A stretch of DNA of 6,264 bases from Ramlibacter sp. (GTDB lineage: Bacteria > Pseudomonadota > Gammaproteobacteria > Burkholderiales > Burkholderiaceae_C), in contig JANXVP010000060.1 of assembly GCA_025351615.1 (NCBI GenBank), forward strand, positions 1 through 6,264, given 5' to 3'. The notes beneath the pieces are model-generated. The model did not search any database and had not been told where the DNA came from. It worked only from the letters and a program-made list of their open reading frames with translations. Made by a program: the position numbers and the translations under genes. Below, piece after piece: positions 1 to 4,938 of the stretch. Each line of letters opens with the position of its first letter. The stretch's first letter is position 1.

Positions 1-1014
1 GGCGCGCTGCCGACGCCGCTGATGGCGGAGTATTACGCGCAGCGAGCCAGCGCCGGCCTGCTGATCACCGAAGCTACCGCCATTACCGCGCAAGGCCAGG
101 GCTACGCCGACGTGCCGGGCTTGTACGGCAGCGAGCAGCTCGATGGCTGGAAGCGCGTGACTGACGCCGTGCATGGCCACGGAGGCCGCATCGTGGTGCA
201 GCTGTGGCACGTGGGTCGGGTGTCGCACGTCGACTTGCAGCCCGAAGGGCAGGCGCCAGTGGCGCCTTCCGCGATCACGGCCAAGACCAAGACTTACGTC
301 ATCAAGGACGGCGTCGGCCACTTCGTCGCGACGTCGGAGCCCCGCGCGCTCGACGCGTCGGAACTGCCGGGCATCGTGCATGACTACCGCCATGCCGCCC
401 GCCACTCCGTGACCACGGCCGGCTTCGACGGCGTCGAGGTGCATGGCGCCAACGGCTACCTGCTGGACCAGTTCCTGAAAACCGGTTCCAACCGCCGCAG
501 CGACGACTATGGCGGCTCGATCGAGAACCGCGCCCGGCTGCTGCTTGAAGTGATGCGCGCCGTGACCGGGGAAATCGGTGGCGGCCGCACCGGGTTGCGG
601 ATCTCCCCCGTGACGCCGGCCAATGACGTCGTCGACGATAACCCGCAGGCCTTGTTCGCGTATGTGATGCGCGAGCTGGCCCCGCTGAAGCTGGCGTATC
701 TCCACATCATCGAAGGCGCCACTGGCGGCCCGCGCGCCATCGCCGACCGTCCATTCGACTACGACGCGATGCGCAGGGTGTACCGCGACGCCGGGGGCAA
801 AGGCGCATGGATGGTGAACAACGGATATGACAAGGCGCTCGCCGAACAGTCGCTGGCTCACGGCGCCGACCTGGTGGCTTTCGGCCGGCCTTACATCGCC
901 AATCCTGATCTGGTGGAGCGGCTGCGCCAAAACGCGCCGCTCAATACGCCGGACCAGAAAACGTTTTACGGCGGCGGCGCCAAGGGCTACACCGACTACC
1001 CGGCCCTTGCCTGA
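1..1014 (+). CDS. nemA: Old Yellow Enzyme family alkene reductase, NemA-like (5' end missing)
   Basis: This is a cytoplasmic FMN-dependent ene-reductase of the NemA/PETN reductase group. The family uses NAD(P)H to reduce activated C=C bonds (N-ethylmaleimide, enones) and nitro compounds. The frame is open to base 1 (GALPTPL precedes the first ATG at 22). In E. coli NemA, PTPLMAEYY lies about 35 residues in, so the true start is upstream of the window and the ATG at 22 is internal. Visible are the FMN/substrate region QLWHVGR, the substrate-binding HGANGY (His codon 442-444, followed by Asn and the conserved Tyr), the signature SNRRSDDYGGSIENR, the C-terminal AFGRPYIANPDL that helps bind FMN phosphate, and the family ending FYGGGAKGYTDYP. 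No internal stop or missing key residue is seen. The stop overlaps the convergent kinase gene by 19 bp. The family call is near certain; the symbol is by similarity to E. coli NemA as remembered. Confidence 0.93.
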   Translation, partial: GALPTPLMAEYYAQRASAGLLITEATAITAQGQGYADVPGLYGSEQLDGWKRVTDAVHGHGGRIVVQLWHVGRVSHVDLQPEGQAPVAPSAITAKTKTYVIKDGVGHFVATSEPRALDASELPGIVHDYRHAARHSVTTAGFDGVEVHGANGYLLDQFLKTGSNRRSDDYGGSIENRARLLLEVMRAVTGEIGGGRTGLRISPVTPANDVVDDNPQALFAYVMRELAPLKLAYLHIIEGATGGPRAIADRPFDYDAMRRVYRDAGGKGAWMVNNGYDKALAEQSLAHGADLVAFGRPYIANPDLVERLRQNAPLNTPDQKTFYGGGAKGYTDYPALA

Positions 1015-2414
1015 ACCGGGACGGCGCGAAAGCGCAGCACCGCGCGCACGCCGCCGCCGGCTGCGGGTTCGAGGCCGAATCCCGCGTCCAGCAACTCCGC
1101 ATAGCGGCCCACGATCGCCAGGCCCAGTCCCGCGCCGGCCCCCAGCCGCTGTCCGGCGGCCCCTTGCGTCCAGCGCTGCTTCAATCGCACCGGGTCCTGC
1201 CCACCCAGGCCCGGACCGTTGTCGGTGATGGCGAGCGTGACGGTGTCCTGGTCCTTTGCGACGGCCACTGTGACCCGGGGCGCCGCAGCAGCGCCATAGC
1301 GCAACGCGTTGTCCAGCAGGTTCCCCAGGATTCCTTCGATCAGAGCCGCGTCGCCACGCACCTGCACCGGCTCGTCCAGTCCTTCGCCGCCAAGATCGAC
1401 GCCCATGCCATCGGCCTTGGCGAGAAAACGAAGCAGCACAGCGCGCACCAGCTCGTCCAGCTGAACGTCCTCCATGCGCACGCCCGCGCTGCCCTCGTCG
1501 GCCCGAGCCAGCGCGAGCAGCTGGTCGACCAGGTGGCTGGCGCGCTGCTCACCCTGCGCAATTCCCAGCAGCTGCGTGCGCCAGACGGCCGGATCTGCCT
1601 GGGCCAGCGCATACCCGGCCTGGGCCCGGATGCCCGCCAGCGGCGTGCGCAGTTCGTGGGCGACGTTACCGGCGAATTCGCGCTGTGCCGCGATGCTCTG
1701 GCCCAGCCGCGACAGCATCGAGTTGAGCGCCGTTCCCAGCCGCTCGATGTCGCGAGTGCTGGCGTCGCGGGTGACGGCCCGCGGCACCGGGGTCAGGTCG
1801 CTGGCGTCGCGCTGGTCCACCGCCTGCTGCAGTTGCGCCAAAGGCTCGAGGTCGCGCTGGATCACGCGCCGCAACTGCCACGCCAAAAAAAGCAGCAGCA
1901 GCACCTGCGGCACTGCGGAATAAGCCAGCATTCGCCGAAGCAGCTGGCTGCGGCTGGCGGTCGTCTGCGCCATCACCACAGTGAAATCCGCCGGCTGGCT
2001 ACGCCGCAGGCTGACAGCGCGCAACTCGCGGCCTTTCAGGTCCAGGGTGCTGAACTGGTGGCTGGCACCCGGCGGCAGGAACGGCGGATCCAGGCCGGGC
2101 TGGCCGGTCACCAGCGTCCCATCGCGCGCGTAGACCGCGAAGTAGTTCGACTCGCTGCGATCGAACATCAGCGCATCCAGCTCTCCCGGCGTCAGCGCCA
2201 ACGCGACGCCCTGGGGAGAGGCCCGGACGTTGGCCGCCAGTGCATAGGCGTCGTCGAGCAGGGCCCGGTCGAACGCTTCGCCGGCGAAGTAGTTGGCGAC
2301 GCCCATGGCGACCGCGCTGCCGATGGCCCATGTCAGCACCAGGGGCAGCATCACCCGGCGAACGAGCCGCGATTCGAGGGACGGCTTGGACAGGTCGGCG
2401 CTGTCCGCGCTCAC
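996..2414 (-). CDS. Two-component sensor histidine kinase, TctE/QseC type
   Basis: This 472-residue inner-membrane kinase senses an envelope signal and phosphorylates the regulator encoded just upstream. Order: TM1 about 21-44; a periplasmic domain about 45-160 with the YFAVYARDGTLVTGQPG stretch typical of the TctE-type N-terminal sensor (2CSK_N); TM2 about 164-182; a HAMP-like linker to about 240; HisKA with the phospho-acceptor H253 in NVAHELRTPL; then HATPase_c with the N box NLLDNALRYG (N365, N369), G1 box DNGPGL (398-403) and G2 box GAGAGLGLAIV. The F box reads RWTQG. All catalytic motifs are intact. The start is GTG, sharing GTGA with the regulator's stop (4-bp overlap), and GAGGA lies just before it inside the regulator gene, so translation is coupled. 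The ligand is unknown; family members respond to tricarboxylates, metals, polymyxin-like stress or signals such as adrenaline, and sequence alone does not choose between them. Confidence 0.95.
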   Translation of the reverse strand: MSADSADLSKPSLESRLVRRVMLPLVLTWAIGSAVAMGVANYFAGEAFDRALLDDAYALAANVRASPQGVALALTPGELDALMFDRSESNYFAVYARDGTLVTGQPGLDPPFLPPGASHQFSTLDLKGRELRAVSLRRSQPADFTVVMAQTTASRSQLLRRMLAYSAVPQVLLLLFLAWQLRRVIQRDLEPLAQLQQAVDQRDASDLTPVPRAVTRDASTRDIERLGTALNSMLSRLGQSIAAQREFAGNVAHELRTPLAGIRAQAGYALAQADPAVWRTQLLGIAQGEQRASHLVDQLLALARADEGSAGVRMEDVQLDELVRAVLLRFLAKADGMGVDLGGEGLDEPVQVRGDAALIEGILGNLLDNALRYGAAAAPRVTVAVAKDQDTVTLAITDNGPGLGGQDPVRLKQRWTQGAAGQRLGAGAGLGLAIVGRYAELLDAGFGLEPAAGGGVRAVLRFRAVPVQARAG

Positions 2415-3100
2415 CGTGCTTCCTCGAGGACGTAGCCCAGCCCGCGCAAGGTGCGGATCACCACGCCGCTGGCGCCCATCTTCTTGCGCAAGCGCGAGAT
2501 GAAAGCCTCGAGTGCGTTGTCACCGAGCGCACCGTCCGCCTCCGACAGCTTGCCGGACAGATCGCGCTTGCTCACCACGCGGCCCGGGGGCGTCATCAGC
2601 TCCCACAGCACCTCGAACTCGCGGGCCGGCAGGTCCCACGGGTGGCCGCCGAGGAAAAAACGCCGGGCCCGGCGGTCCAGCGCCAGCTGCCCGAGGTCGA
2701 CGCGGTCATCCGTGCCGTGAGCCCGCCGCACCAGCGCCCGCAAGCGCGCCTCCACTTCGGCGAGATCGAAAGGCTTGCCCAGGTAGTCATCGGCGCCGGC
2801 ATCGAGCCCGGCGATCCGCTCCTCGGTGCGGTCCCGTGCAGTCAGCACCAGAACCGGGGTGCGGTCGCCACGGGCACGGGCCTCGCGCAGCACCGCCAGG
2901 CCGTTGCCCATGCCGCCGCGTTCGCCGCCGGCAAGGGGCAGGTTGAGGTCCAGCAGCACGGCATCGAACGGCTGGACTCGCCACCAGTGGCGCGCCTCCT
3001 CCATCGTCACCGCGACGTCGACCCGATGCCCGGCATTGAGCAGGTTGCGCAGCATCAGGTCGCGCAAGACCTCGTCATCTTCCACCAGCAGGATTCGCAT
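2411..3100 (-). CDS. OmpR/PhoB-family response regulator (QseB/TctD-like)
   Basis: This 229-residue cytoplasmic DNA-binding regulator is the partner of the kinase downstream. The receiver domain (about 1-123) has the acidic pair D8/D9 in LLVEDDE, phospho-acceptor D51 in LLDLNLP, T87 in LTARD and K109 in GKPF. The winged-helix domain (about 132-227) ends with the usual IRTLRGLGYVL, and the likely recognition helix is around NALEAFISRLRKKM. I chose the ATG at 3100, giving MRILLVEDD, because regulators of this family start there; a TTG at 3124 would add eight atypical residues. No Shine-Dalgarno precedes the ATG, but a possible -10 (TATGCT) lies six bases before it, suggesting a leaderless mRNA. 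Oddity: between D51 and the conserved glycine starting GLAVL there are about 16 positions rather than about 8, a Gly-rich insertion (AGGERGGMGN). It is first in a two-gene operon. Confidence 0.95.
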   Translation of the reverse strand: MRILLVEDDEVLRDLMLRNLLNAGHRVDVAVTMEEARHWWRVQPFDAVLLDLNLPLAGGERGGMGNGLAVLREARARGDRTPVLVLTARDRTEERIAGLDAGADDYLGKPFDLAEVEARLRALVRRAHGTDDRVDLGQLALDRRARRFFLGGHPWDLPAREFEVLWELMTPPGRVVSKRDLSGKLSEADGALGDNALEAFISRLRKKMGASGVVIRTLRGLGYVLEEAR

Positions 3101-3106
3101 TTTGCG

Positions 3107-3112
3107 AGCATA
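3107..3112 (-). promoter_or_regulatory. Candidate -10 element for a leaderless regulator/kinase mRNA
   Basis: On the minus strand TATGCT (4 of 6 to TATAAT) is followed by six bases and then the ATG of the regulator, so transcription would begin at or beside the start codon. No Shine-Dalgarno is present, and no good -35 is visible 16-18 bases upstream, so the promoter would need an activator. This is inferred from spacing only. Confidence 0.35.
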
Positions 3113-3132
3113 CGGCAGTTGCAATCGCCAGG

Positions 3133-3149
3133 CTTTACAGAAACGCTAC
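3133..3149. promoter_or_regulatory. Candidate response-regulator operator (direct repeat, 11-bp period)
   Basis: CTTTAC (3133-3138) and CGCTAC (3144-3149) match at four of six bases and start 11 bp apart, one helical turn, which is the layout of tandem half-sites for OmpR-family dimers. If the regulator mRNA starts near 3100, the site covers about -33 to -49, a normal activator position, and it also faces the Spy-like gene. The half-sites are short and degenerate, so confidence is low. Confidence 0.3.
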
Positions 3150-3238
3150 CGCCGGGCCACGGCGCGGATACACGGCCGGCCGACACTGACTTCCCGGCTG
3201 ACCGACACGGCCGGTCTCACTCTCAAAGGAAGCAAACC

Positions 3239-3715
3239 ATGAAACATTCACCGAAGCACTGGATTGCCGCAGCCTCGCTGGCTGCGCTTGGCGTCGTCGC
3301 CGTCGCCCAGACACTACCGTCGCCCACGGCCGGCGGGCCAGCACGGCAGGAGCGCAGGGAGGGGTTCGATCCGGCCAGGATGCACGAACGCATGGCCGAG
3401 CGCCAAGCTCGCCTGAAGCAGAAGCTGGGGATCACGCCGGCGCAGGAAAGCGCCTGGGCGGGATGGACTGCGGCGATCCAGCCGCCCGCCAACTGGAGGC
3501 GCCCGGACCGCGCGGAATTCGAGCGCTTGACAACGCCCGAGCGAATCGACCGGATGCGCACCCTTCGCACCGAGCGCATGGCCAGGATGGACCAGCGGGC
3601 CGATGCGACCAAGACTTTCTACGCAGCCCTGTCACCAGAGCAGAAGAAAACATTCGACAATGAAACCGCGCGCTTCCTGCAGCGGGGCGGCCGCCATCAT
3701 CACCGCATGCGCTGA
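3239..3715 (+). CDS. Periplasmic Spy/CpxP-like LTxxQ-motif protein
   Basis: The 158-residue product has a Sec signal peptide: MKHSPKH, a hydrophobic core IAAASLAALGVV, then AVA|Q with likely cleavage after residue 23. The mature part is helical and very rich in Arg, Met and Gln, and carries two LTxxQ-type motifs, LGITPAQ (63-69) and LSPEQ (131-135), which mark the Spy/CpxP/ZraP-type superfamily. These are periplasmic proteins that act as ATP-independent chaperones, as stress-pathway adaptors, or in metal handling. The tail ends HHHRMR, a possible metal-binding cluster. The ribosome-binding site AAAGGAAG lies eight bases before the ATG, which decides the start. It is divergent from the regulator/kinase pair, as cpxP is from cpxRA in E. 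coli, so regulation by that pair is likely but inferred. An intrinsic terminator follows. The family call is good; the exact role (chaperone versus feedback inhibitor) is open. Confidence 0.85.
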   Translation: MKHSPKHWIAAASLAALGVVAVAQTLPSPTAGGPARQERREGFDPARMHERMAERQARLKQKLGITPAQESAWAGWTAAIQPPANWRRPDRAEFERLTTPERIDRMRTLRTERMARMDQRADATKTFYAALSPEQKKTFDNETARFLQRGGRHHHRMR

Positions 3716-3743
3716 GCGACACGTCGGGCGATCCAGAAAGCAG

Positions 3744-3773
3744 AAAGCCTGCGCCGTCAAGCGCAGGCTTTTT
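3744..3773 (+). terminator. Intrinsic terminator after the Spy-like gene, possibly bidirectional
   Basis: A perfect 11-bp stem, AAAGCCTGCGC (3744-3754) with GCGCAGGCTTT (3761-3771), encloses the six-base loop CGTCAA and is followed by a T run (3769-3773). It starts 29 bases after the Spy-like stop. On the minus strand the same hairpin is followed by TTT, so it may also stop transcripts from the convergent gene ending at 3806. Confidence 0.9.
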
Positions 3774-3805
3774 CATTCGCGCCGTTACGGCGCCGGCTCA
3801 TCGCC

Positions 3806-4303
3806 TTACTGGGGCGTTCCGCCCTTGAAGACCGACGGGTTGCCGGCGGGTGAATTTTGCGGGGTGCCCACCTCGGCGCCGACTTGCGCGCCCCTCTGGC
3901 CCATCACGGAGAGCTCTCTCTCCTGCTTGCGCTGCGCCTTTTTCATTTCCTTTTCCATCTTCCGCTCGGAGCGGCTCTTGTTCAGCATCGGCGAATCCGG
4001 ATCTGCGTTCGGATTGCCCTTGACCATGGTGCTGGCTTCGCCCGCACGCCCTGGGGAATGGGTCGTAGCCGACGCTGCGTCACGGCCCTTGGCCTCCTGA
4101 CGGATCTGGCTCTTCGTCATGGCGGGAACGTCCGCGCTGATCGTGTTGGTGGTCATGGCGTTGGGAACGCCATTGGTCATGGTGCTGGCTTCGCCGGCTT
4201 GCGTCGGCACGTCGCTGGTCACTTCCGCGGTCTGGGCATTCGCGACCCCGGCGAGGGCCATCAGGCCAGCCAGCAACAGGCAGGGAGTGGAGAAGTTCTT
4301 CAT
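3806..4303 (-). CDS. Secreted small protein with two GEASTM motifs, unknown function (paralogue A)
   Basis: I do not recognise a named family. The 165-residue product has a Sec signal peptide (MKNF, hydrophobic core, ANA|Q with cleavage after residue 23). The mature N-terminal half is Ser/Thr/Ala-rich and contains AGEASTMTNGVPNA (36-49) and AGEASTMVKGNPNA (87-100), plus shorter echoes: SDVP/ADVP (30-33 and 57-60) and MTTN/MTKS. A strongly charged, probably helical stretch (about 108-131, Lys/Arg/Glu/Met) follows, then ELSVMG (130-135) and a Gly/Pro/Asn tail. No lipobox is present: C8 sits inside the signal peptide and the mature protein has no Cys. The start is the ATG at 4303, preceded by AAGGAA, rather than any upstream codon of the same frame, because the signal peptide begins there. 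A paralogue lies 120 bp upstream with a matching promoter-like module. The location is periplasmic or extracellular by inference; the function is unknown. Confidence 0.85.
   Translation of the reverse strand: MKNFSTPCLLLAGLMALAGVANAQTAEVTSDVPTQAGEASTMTNGVPNAMTTNTISADVPAMTKSQIRQEAKGRDAASATTHSPGRAGEASTMVKGNPNADPDSPMLNKSRSERKMEKEMKKAQRKQERELSVMGQRGAQVGAEVGTPQNSPAGNPSVFKGGTPQ
4025..4042 (-). repeat. GEASTM coding repeat, copy 3 (18 nt)
   Basis: These 18 bases, encoding GEASTM at residues 88-93 of paralogue A, are identical to the matching part of the copies at 4170-4195 and 4587-4612, with the same codon at each position. The downstream codons diverge (VKGNPNA instead of TNGVPN). Confidence 0.8.
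4170..4195 (-). repeat. GEASTM coding repeat, copy 2 (26 nt)
   Basis: These 26 bases, encoding GEASTMTN plus part of the next Gly codon (residues 37-45 of paralogue A), are identical to 4587-4612 in the neighbouring gene, including every third codon position. Confidence 0.9.
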
Positions 4304-4324
4304 ACAATTTCCTTGGATTTCGGA

Positions 4325-4340
4325 CCCCGACGATTCGGGG
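4325..4340. promoter_or_regulatory. Inverted repeat in the 5' leader of paralogue A
   Basis: CCCCGA and TCGGGG form a six-base-pair stem around CGAT. The repeat ends 21 bases before the ATG at 4303, between the promoter-like module and the ribosome-binding site. There is no T run, so it is not a standard terminator. An RNA hairpin near the ribosome site or an operator are both possible. I see no equivalent in the leader of paralogue B. Confidence 0.4.
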
Positions 4341-4352
4341 CACAAGAACGAC

Positions 4353-4406
4353 CTTAGGCGGTGCCTGTGCGACTCTTTATCGGACAGCCTCGCCCGCAGC
4401 TGTAGG
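4353..4406 (-). promoter_or_regulatory. Three-part promoter-like module upstream of paralogue A
   Basis: Read on the minus strand: CCTACA (4406-4401), 13 bases, CTGTCCGATA (4387-4378), 19 bases, CCTAAG (4358-4353), then the gene 49 bases later. The same three words with the same spacers occur at 4878-4825 before paralogue B, while the spacer bases differ. The layout could be a -35/-10 pair for an alternative (ECF-like) sigma factor (CCTACA-N16-TCCGA) plus a downstream element, or activator sites. It does not resemble a sigma70 promoter. Conservation is seen directly; the role is inferred. Confidence 0.6.
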
Positions 4407-4420
4407 CTCGCGCCTGCAGC
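4399..4420 (-). other. Imperfect hairpin after paralogue B, overlapping module A
   Basis: On the minus strand GCTGCAGGC, loop GCGA, GCCTACAGC pair with one mismatch. It lies just after the stop of paralogue B (4424) and includes the CCTACA word of module A. No T run follows, so it would be at most a weak or factor-assisted terminator or a 3'-end stabiliser. Confidence 0.35.
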
Positions 4421-4423
4421 AAC

Positions 4424-4768
4424 TCATTGATCGGGGCGAGACTGCTGCTGAGATGGCGCCGCAGGCGCCCCCATCACATTCAGGTCGCTCCGGGATCTGG
4501 AGAATCGGGTCGCCGGGCGGACCGTCAGGCAGCGCTGGATGCCGAGCTCCCCAGGTTGCGGGTTGCTCGCCAGCAGGTTCGGCACCCCATTGGTCATGGT
4601 GCTGGCTTCGCCCGACCCCGACGGCAGATTGGGCGTGGCCGCAGCGATGCCGATGTCATGCCCAGTCTGGCGCTCTTCGCCGTTCCATTGCTGAGCATGA
4701 GAAGCGTCTGCCACCCCGAGCAGGCCGGCGAGCAGCAGCGAAGCTCCTGCGGACGAGATGACATTCAT
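4424..4768 (-). CDS. Secreted small protein with one GEASTM motif, unknown function (paralogue B)
   Basis: No named family is recognised. The 114-residue product has a signal peptide with a hydrophobic core SLLLAGLLGVA and likely cleavage at SHA|Q (after residue 25); its n-region MNVISSAGA lacks Lys or Arg, which is unusual. The mature part holds GSGEASTMTNGVPN (51-64), matching both motifs of the neighbouring gene, then a short Arg/Ser-rich stretch RFSRSRS (88-94), DLNVMG (95-100), and a Pro/Gln-rich tail. So motif order is the same as in paralogue A (signal peptide, GEASTM, basic stretch, [ED]L[SN]VMG), but with one motif copy and a much shorter charged region. There is one Cys (C80). CGGAGAG lies a few bases before the ATG and supports the start. 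It is transcribed toward paralogue A, but each gene has its own upstream module, so it may be a separate unit. Confidence 0.8.
   Translation of the reverse strand: MNVISSAGASLLLAGLLGVADASHAQQWNGEERQTGHDIGIAAATPNLPSGSGEASTMTNGVPNLLASNPQPGELGIQRCLTVRPATRFSRSRSDLNVMGAPAAPSQQQSRPDQ
4587..4612 (-). repeat. GEASTM coding repeat, copy 1 (26 nt)
   Basis: Identical over 26 bases to 4170-4195 and over 18 bases to 4025-4042. It encodes residues 53-60 of paralogue B plus two bases of the next Gly codon. Identity breaks off sharply on both sides while the protein motif continues (GVPN uses different codons in A and B). Confidence 0.9.
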
Positions 4769-4824
4769 TTAGGCTCTCCGGTGTCACAGCAAGTGCGTGG
4801 CCCGCAGCGCAGGCATGACATCAA

Positions 4825-4878
4825 CTTAGGACGGGCTGCATCCCCCCGCTATCGGACAGTCGCCGCCGCGCTTGTAGG
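4825..4878 (-). promoter_or_regulatory. Three-part promoter-like module upstream of paralogue B
   Basis: Minus strand: CCTACA (4878-4873), 13 bases, CTGTCCGATA (4859-4850), 19 bases, CCTAAG (4830-4825), with the ATG of paralogue B 56 bases further on. All 22 word positions and both spacer lengths match the module at 4406-4353. The CCTACA word lies in the nine-base loop of a GCCGCG/CGCGGC stem (4865-4885). The divergent oxidoreductase gene starts 60 bases away on the other side, so the module could also affect that gene. Confidence 0.6.
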
Positions 4879-4927
4879 ACGCGGCCCGAATCGCCACTTT
4901 CCGCCCCACGCCGGCGCCGCGCCTGCC

Positions 4928-4933
4928 TACACT
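4928..4933 (+). promoter_or_regulatory. Candidate -10 element for a leaderless oxidoreductase mRNA
   Basis: TACACT (4 of 6 to TATAAT) is followed by five bases and then the ATG at 4939, so the start codon would lie at about +1. No Shine-Dalgarno is visible before that ATG. The -35 region is poor (CCCACG at a 17-base spacing). This is based on spacing alone. Confidence 0.35.
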
Positions 4934-4938
4934 TCTGA

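Larger units (their letters stand above)
3101..3238. promoter_or_regulatory. Divergent intergenic region between regulator and Spy-like gene
   Basis: This 138-bp gap must hold promoters for both directions. Seen: TATGCT (3112-3107, minus) as a -10 for the regulator; a CTTTAC/CGCTAC pair at 3133-3149; the short direct repeats ACACGGCCGG (3170-3179 and 3205-3214) and CCGACAC (3180-3186 and 3202-3208, 22 bp apart); and AAAGGAAG (3225-3232), a good ribosome-binding site for the Spy-like ATG at 3239. I see no convincing sigma70 promoter facing right, which would fit an activator-dependent promoter. Confidence 0.5.

Noticed and set aside
22..24. ATG at 22 as the start of the OYE gene
   Set aside because: The frame continues to the window edge with family-typical residues (PTPL before MAEYY), so the ATG is internal.
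1164..2435. Long open frame on the plus strand opposite the kinase (423 codons)
   Set aside because: It mirrors the kinase gene in GC-rich DNA; its translation is low-complexity Gln/Arg/His without motifs, while the opposite strand has every kinase motif.
3101..3124. TTG at 3124 as the regulator start
   Set aside because: It adds eight residues not typical of the family and has no ribosome site; MRILLVEDD is the standard N-terminus.
2240..3238. Extension of the Spy-like frame upstream to 2240
   Set aside because: It would run through the regulator gene; the signal peptide and ribosome site fix the start at 3239.
4280..4282. Lipoprotein signal in paralogue A because of Cys 8
   Set aside because: The Cys lies at the start of the hydrophobic core, not after it, and an ordinary ANA|Q cleavage site follows.
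4025..4612. GEASTM repeats as a CRISPR array or mobile repeat
   Set aside because: There are three copies at irregular distances, all in frame within coding sequence, with no spacer pattern or terminal repeats.
4865..4885. TGTAGG stem-loop as a REP-type palindromic element
   Set aside because: TGTAGG with GC-rich arms resembles REP units of other genera, but the three-word module shared with 4353-4406 at exact spacing explains it better; a genome-wide copy count would decide.
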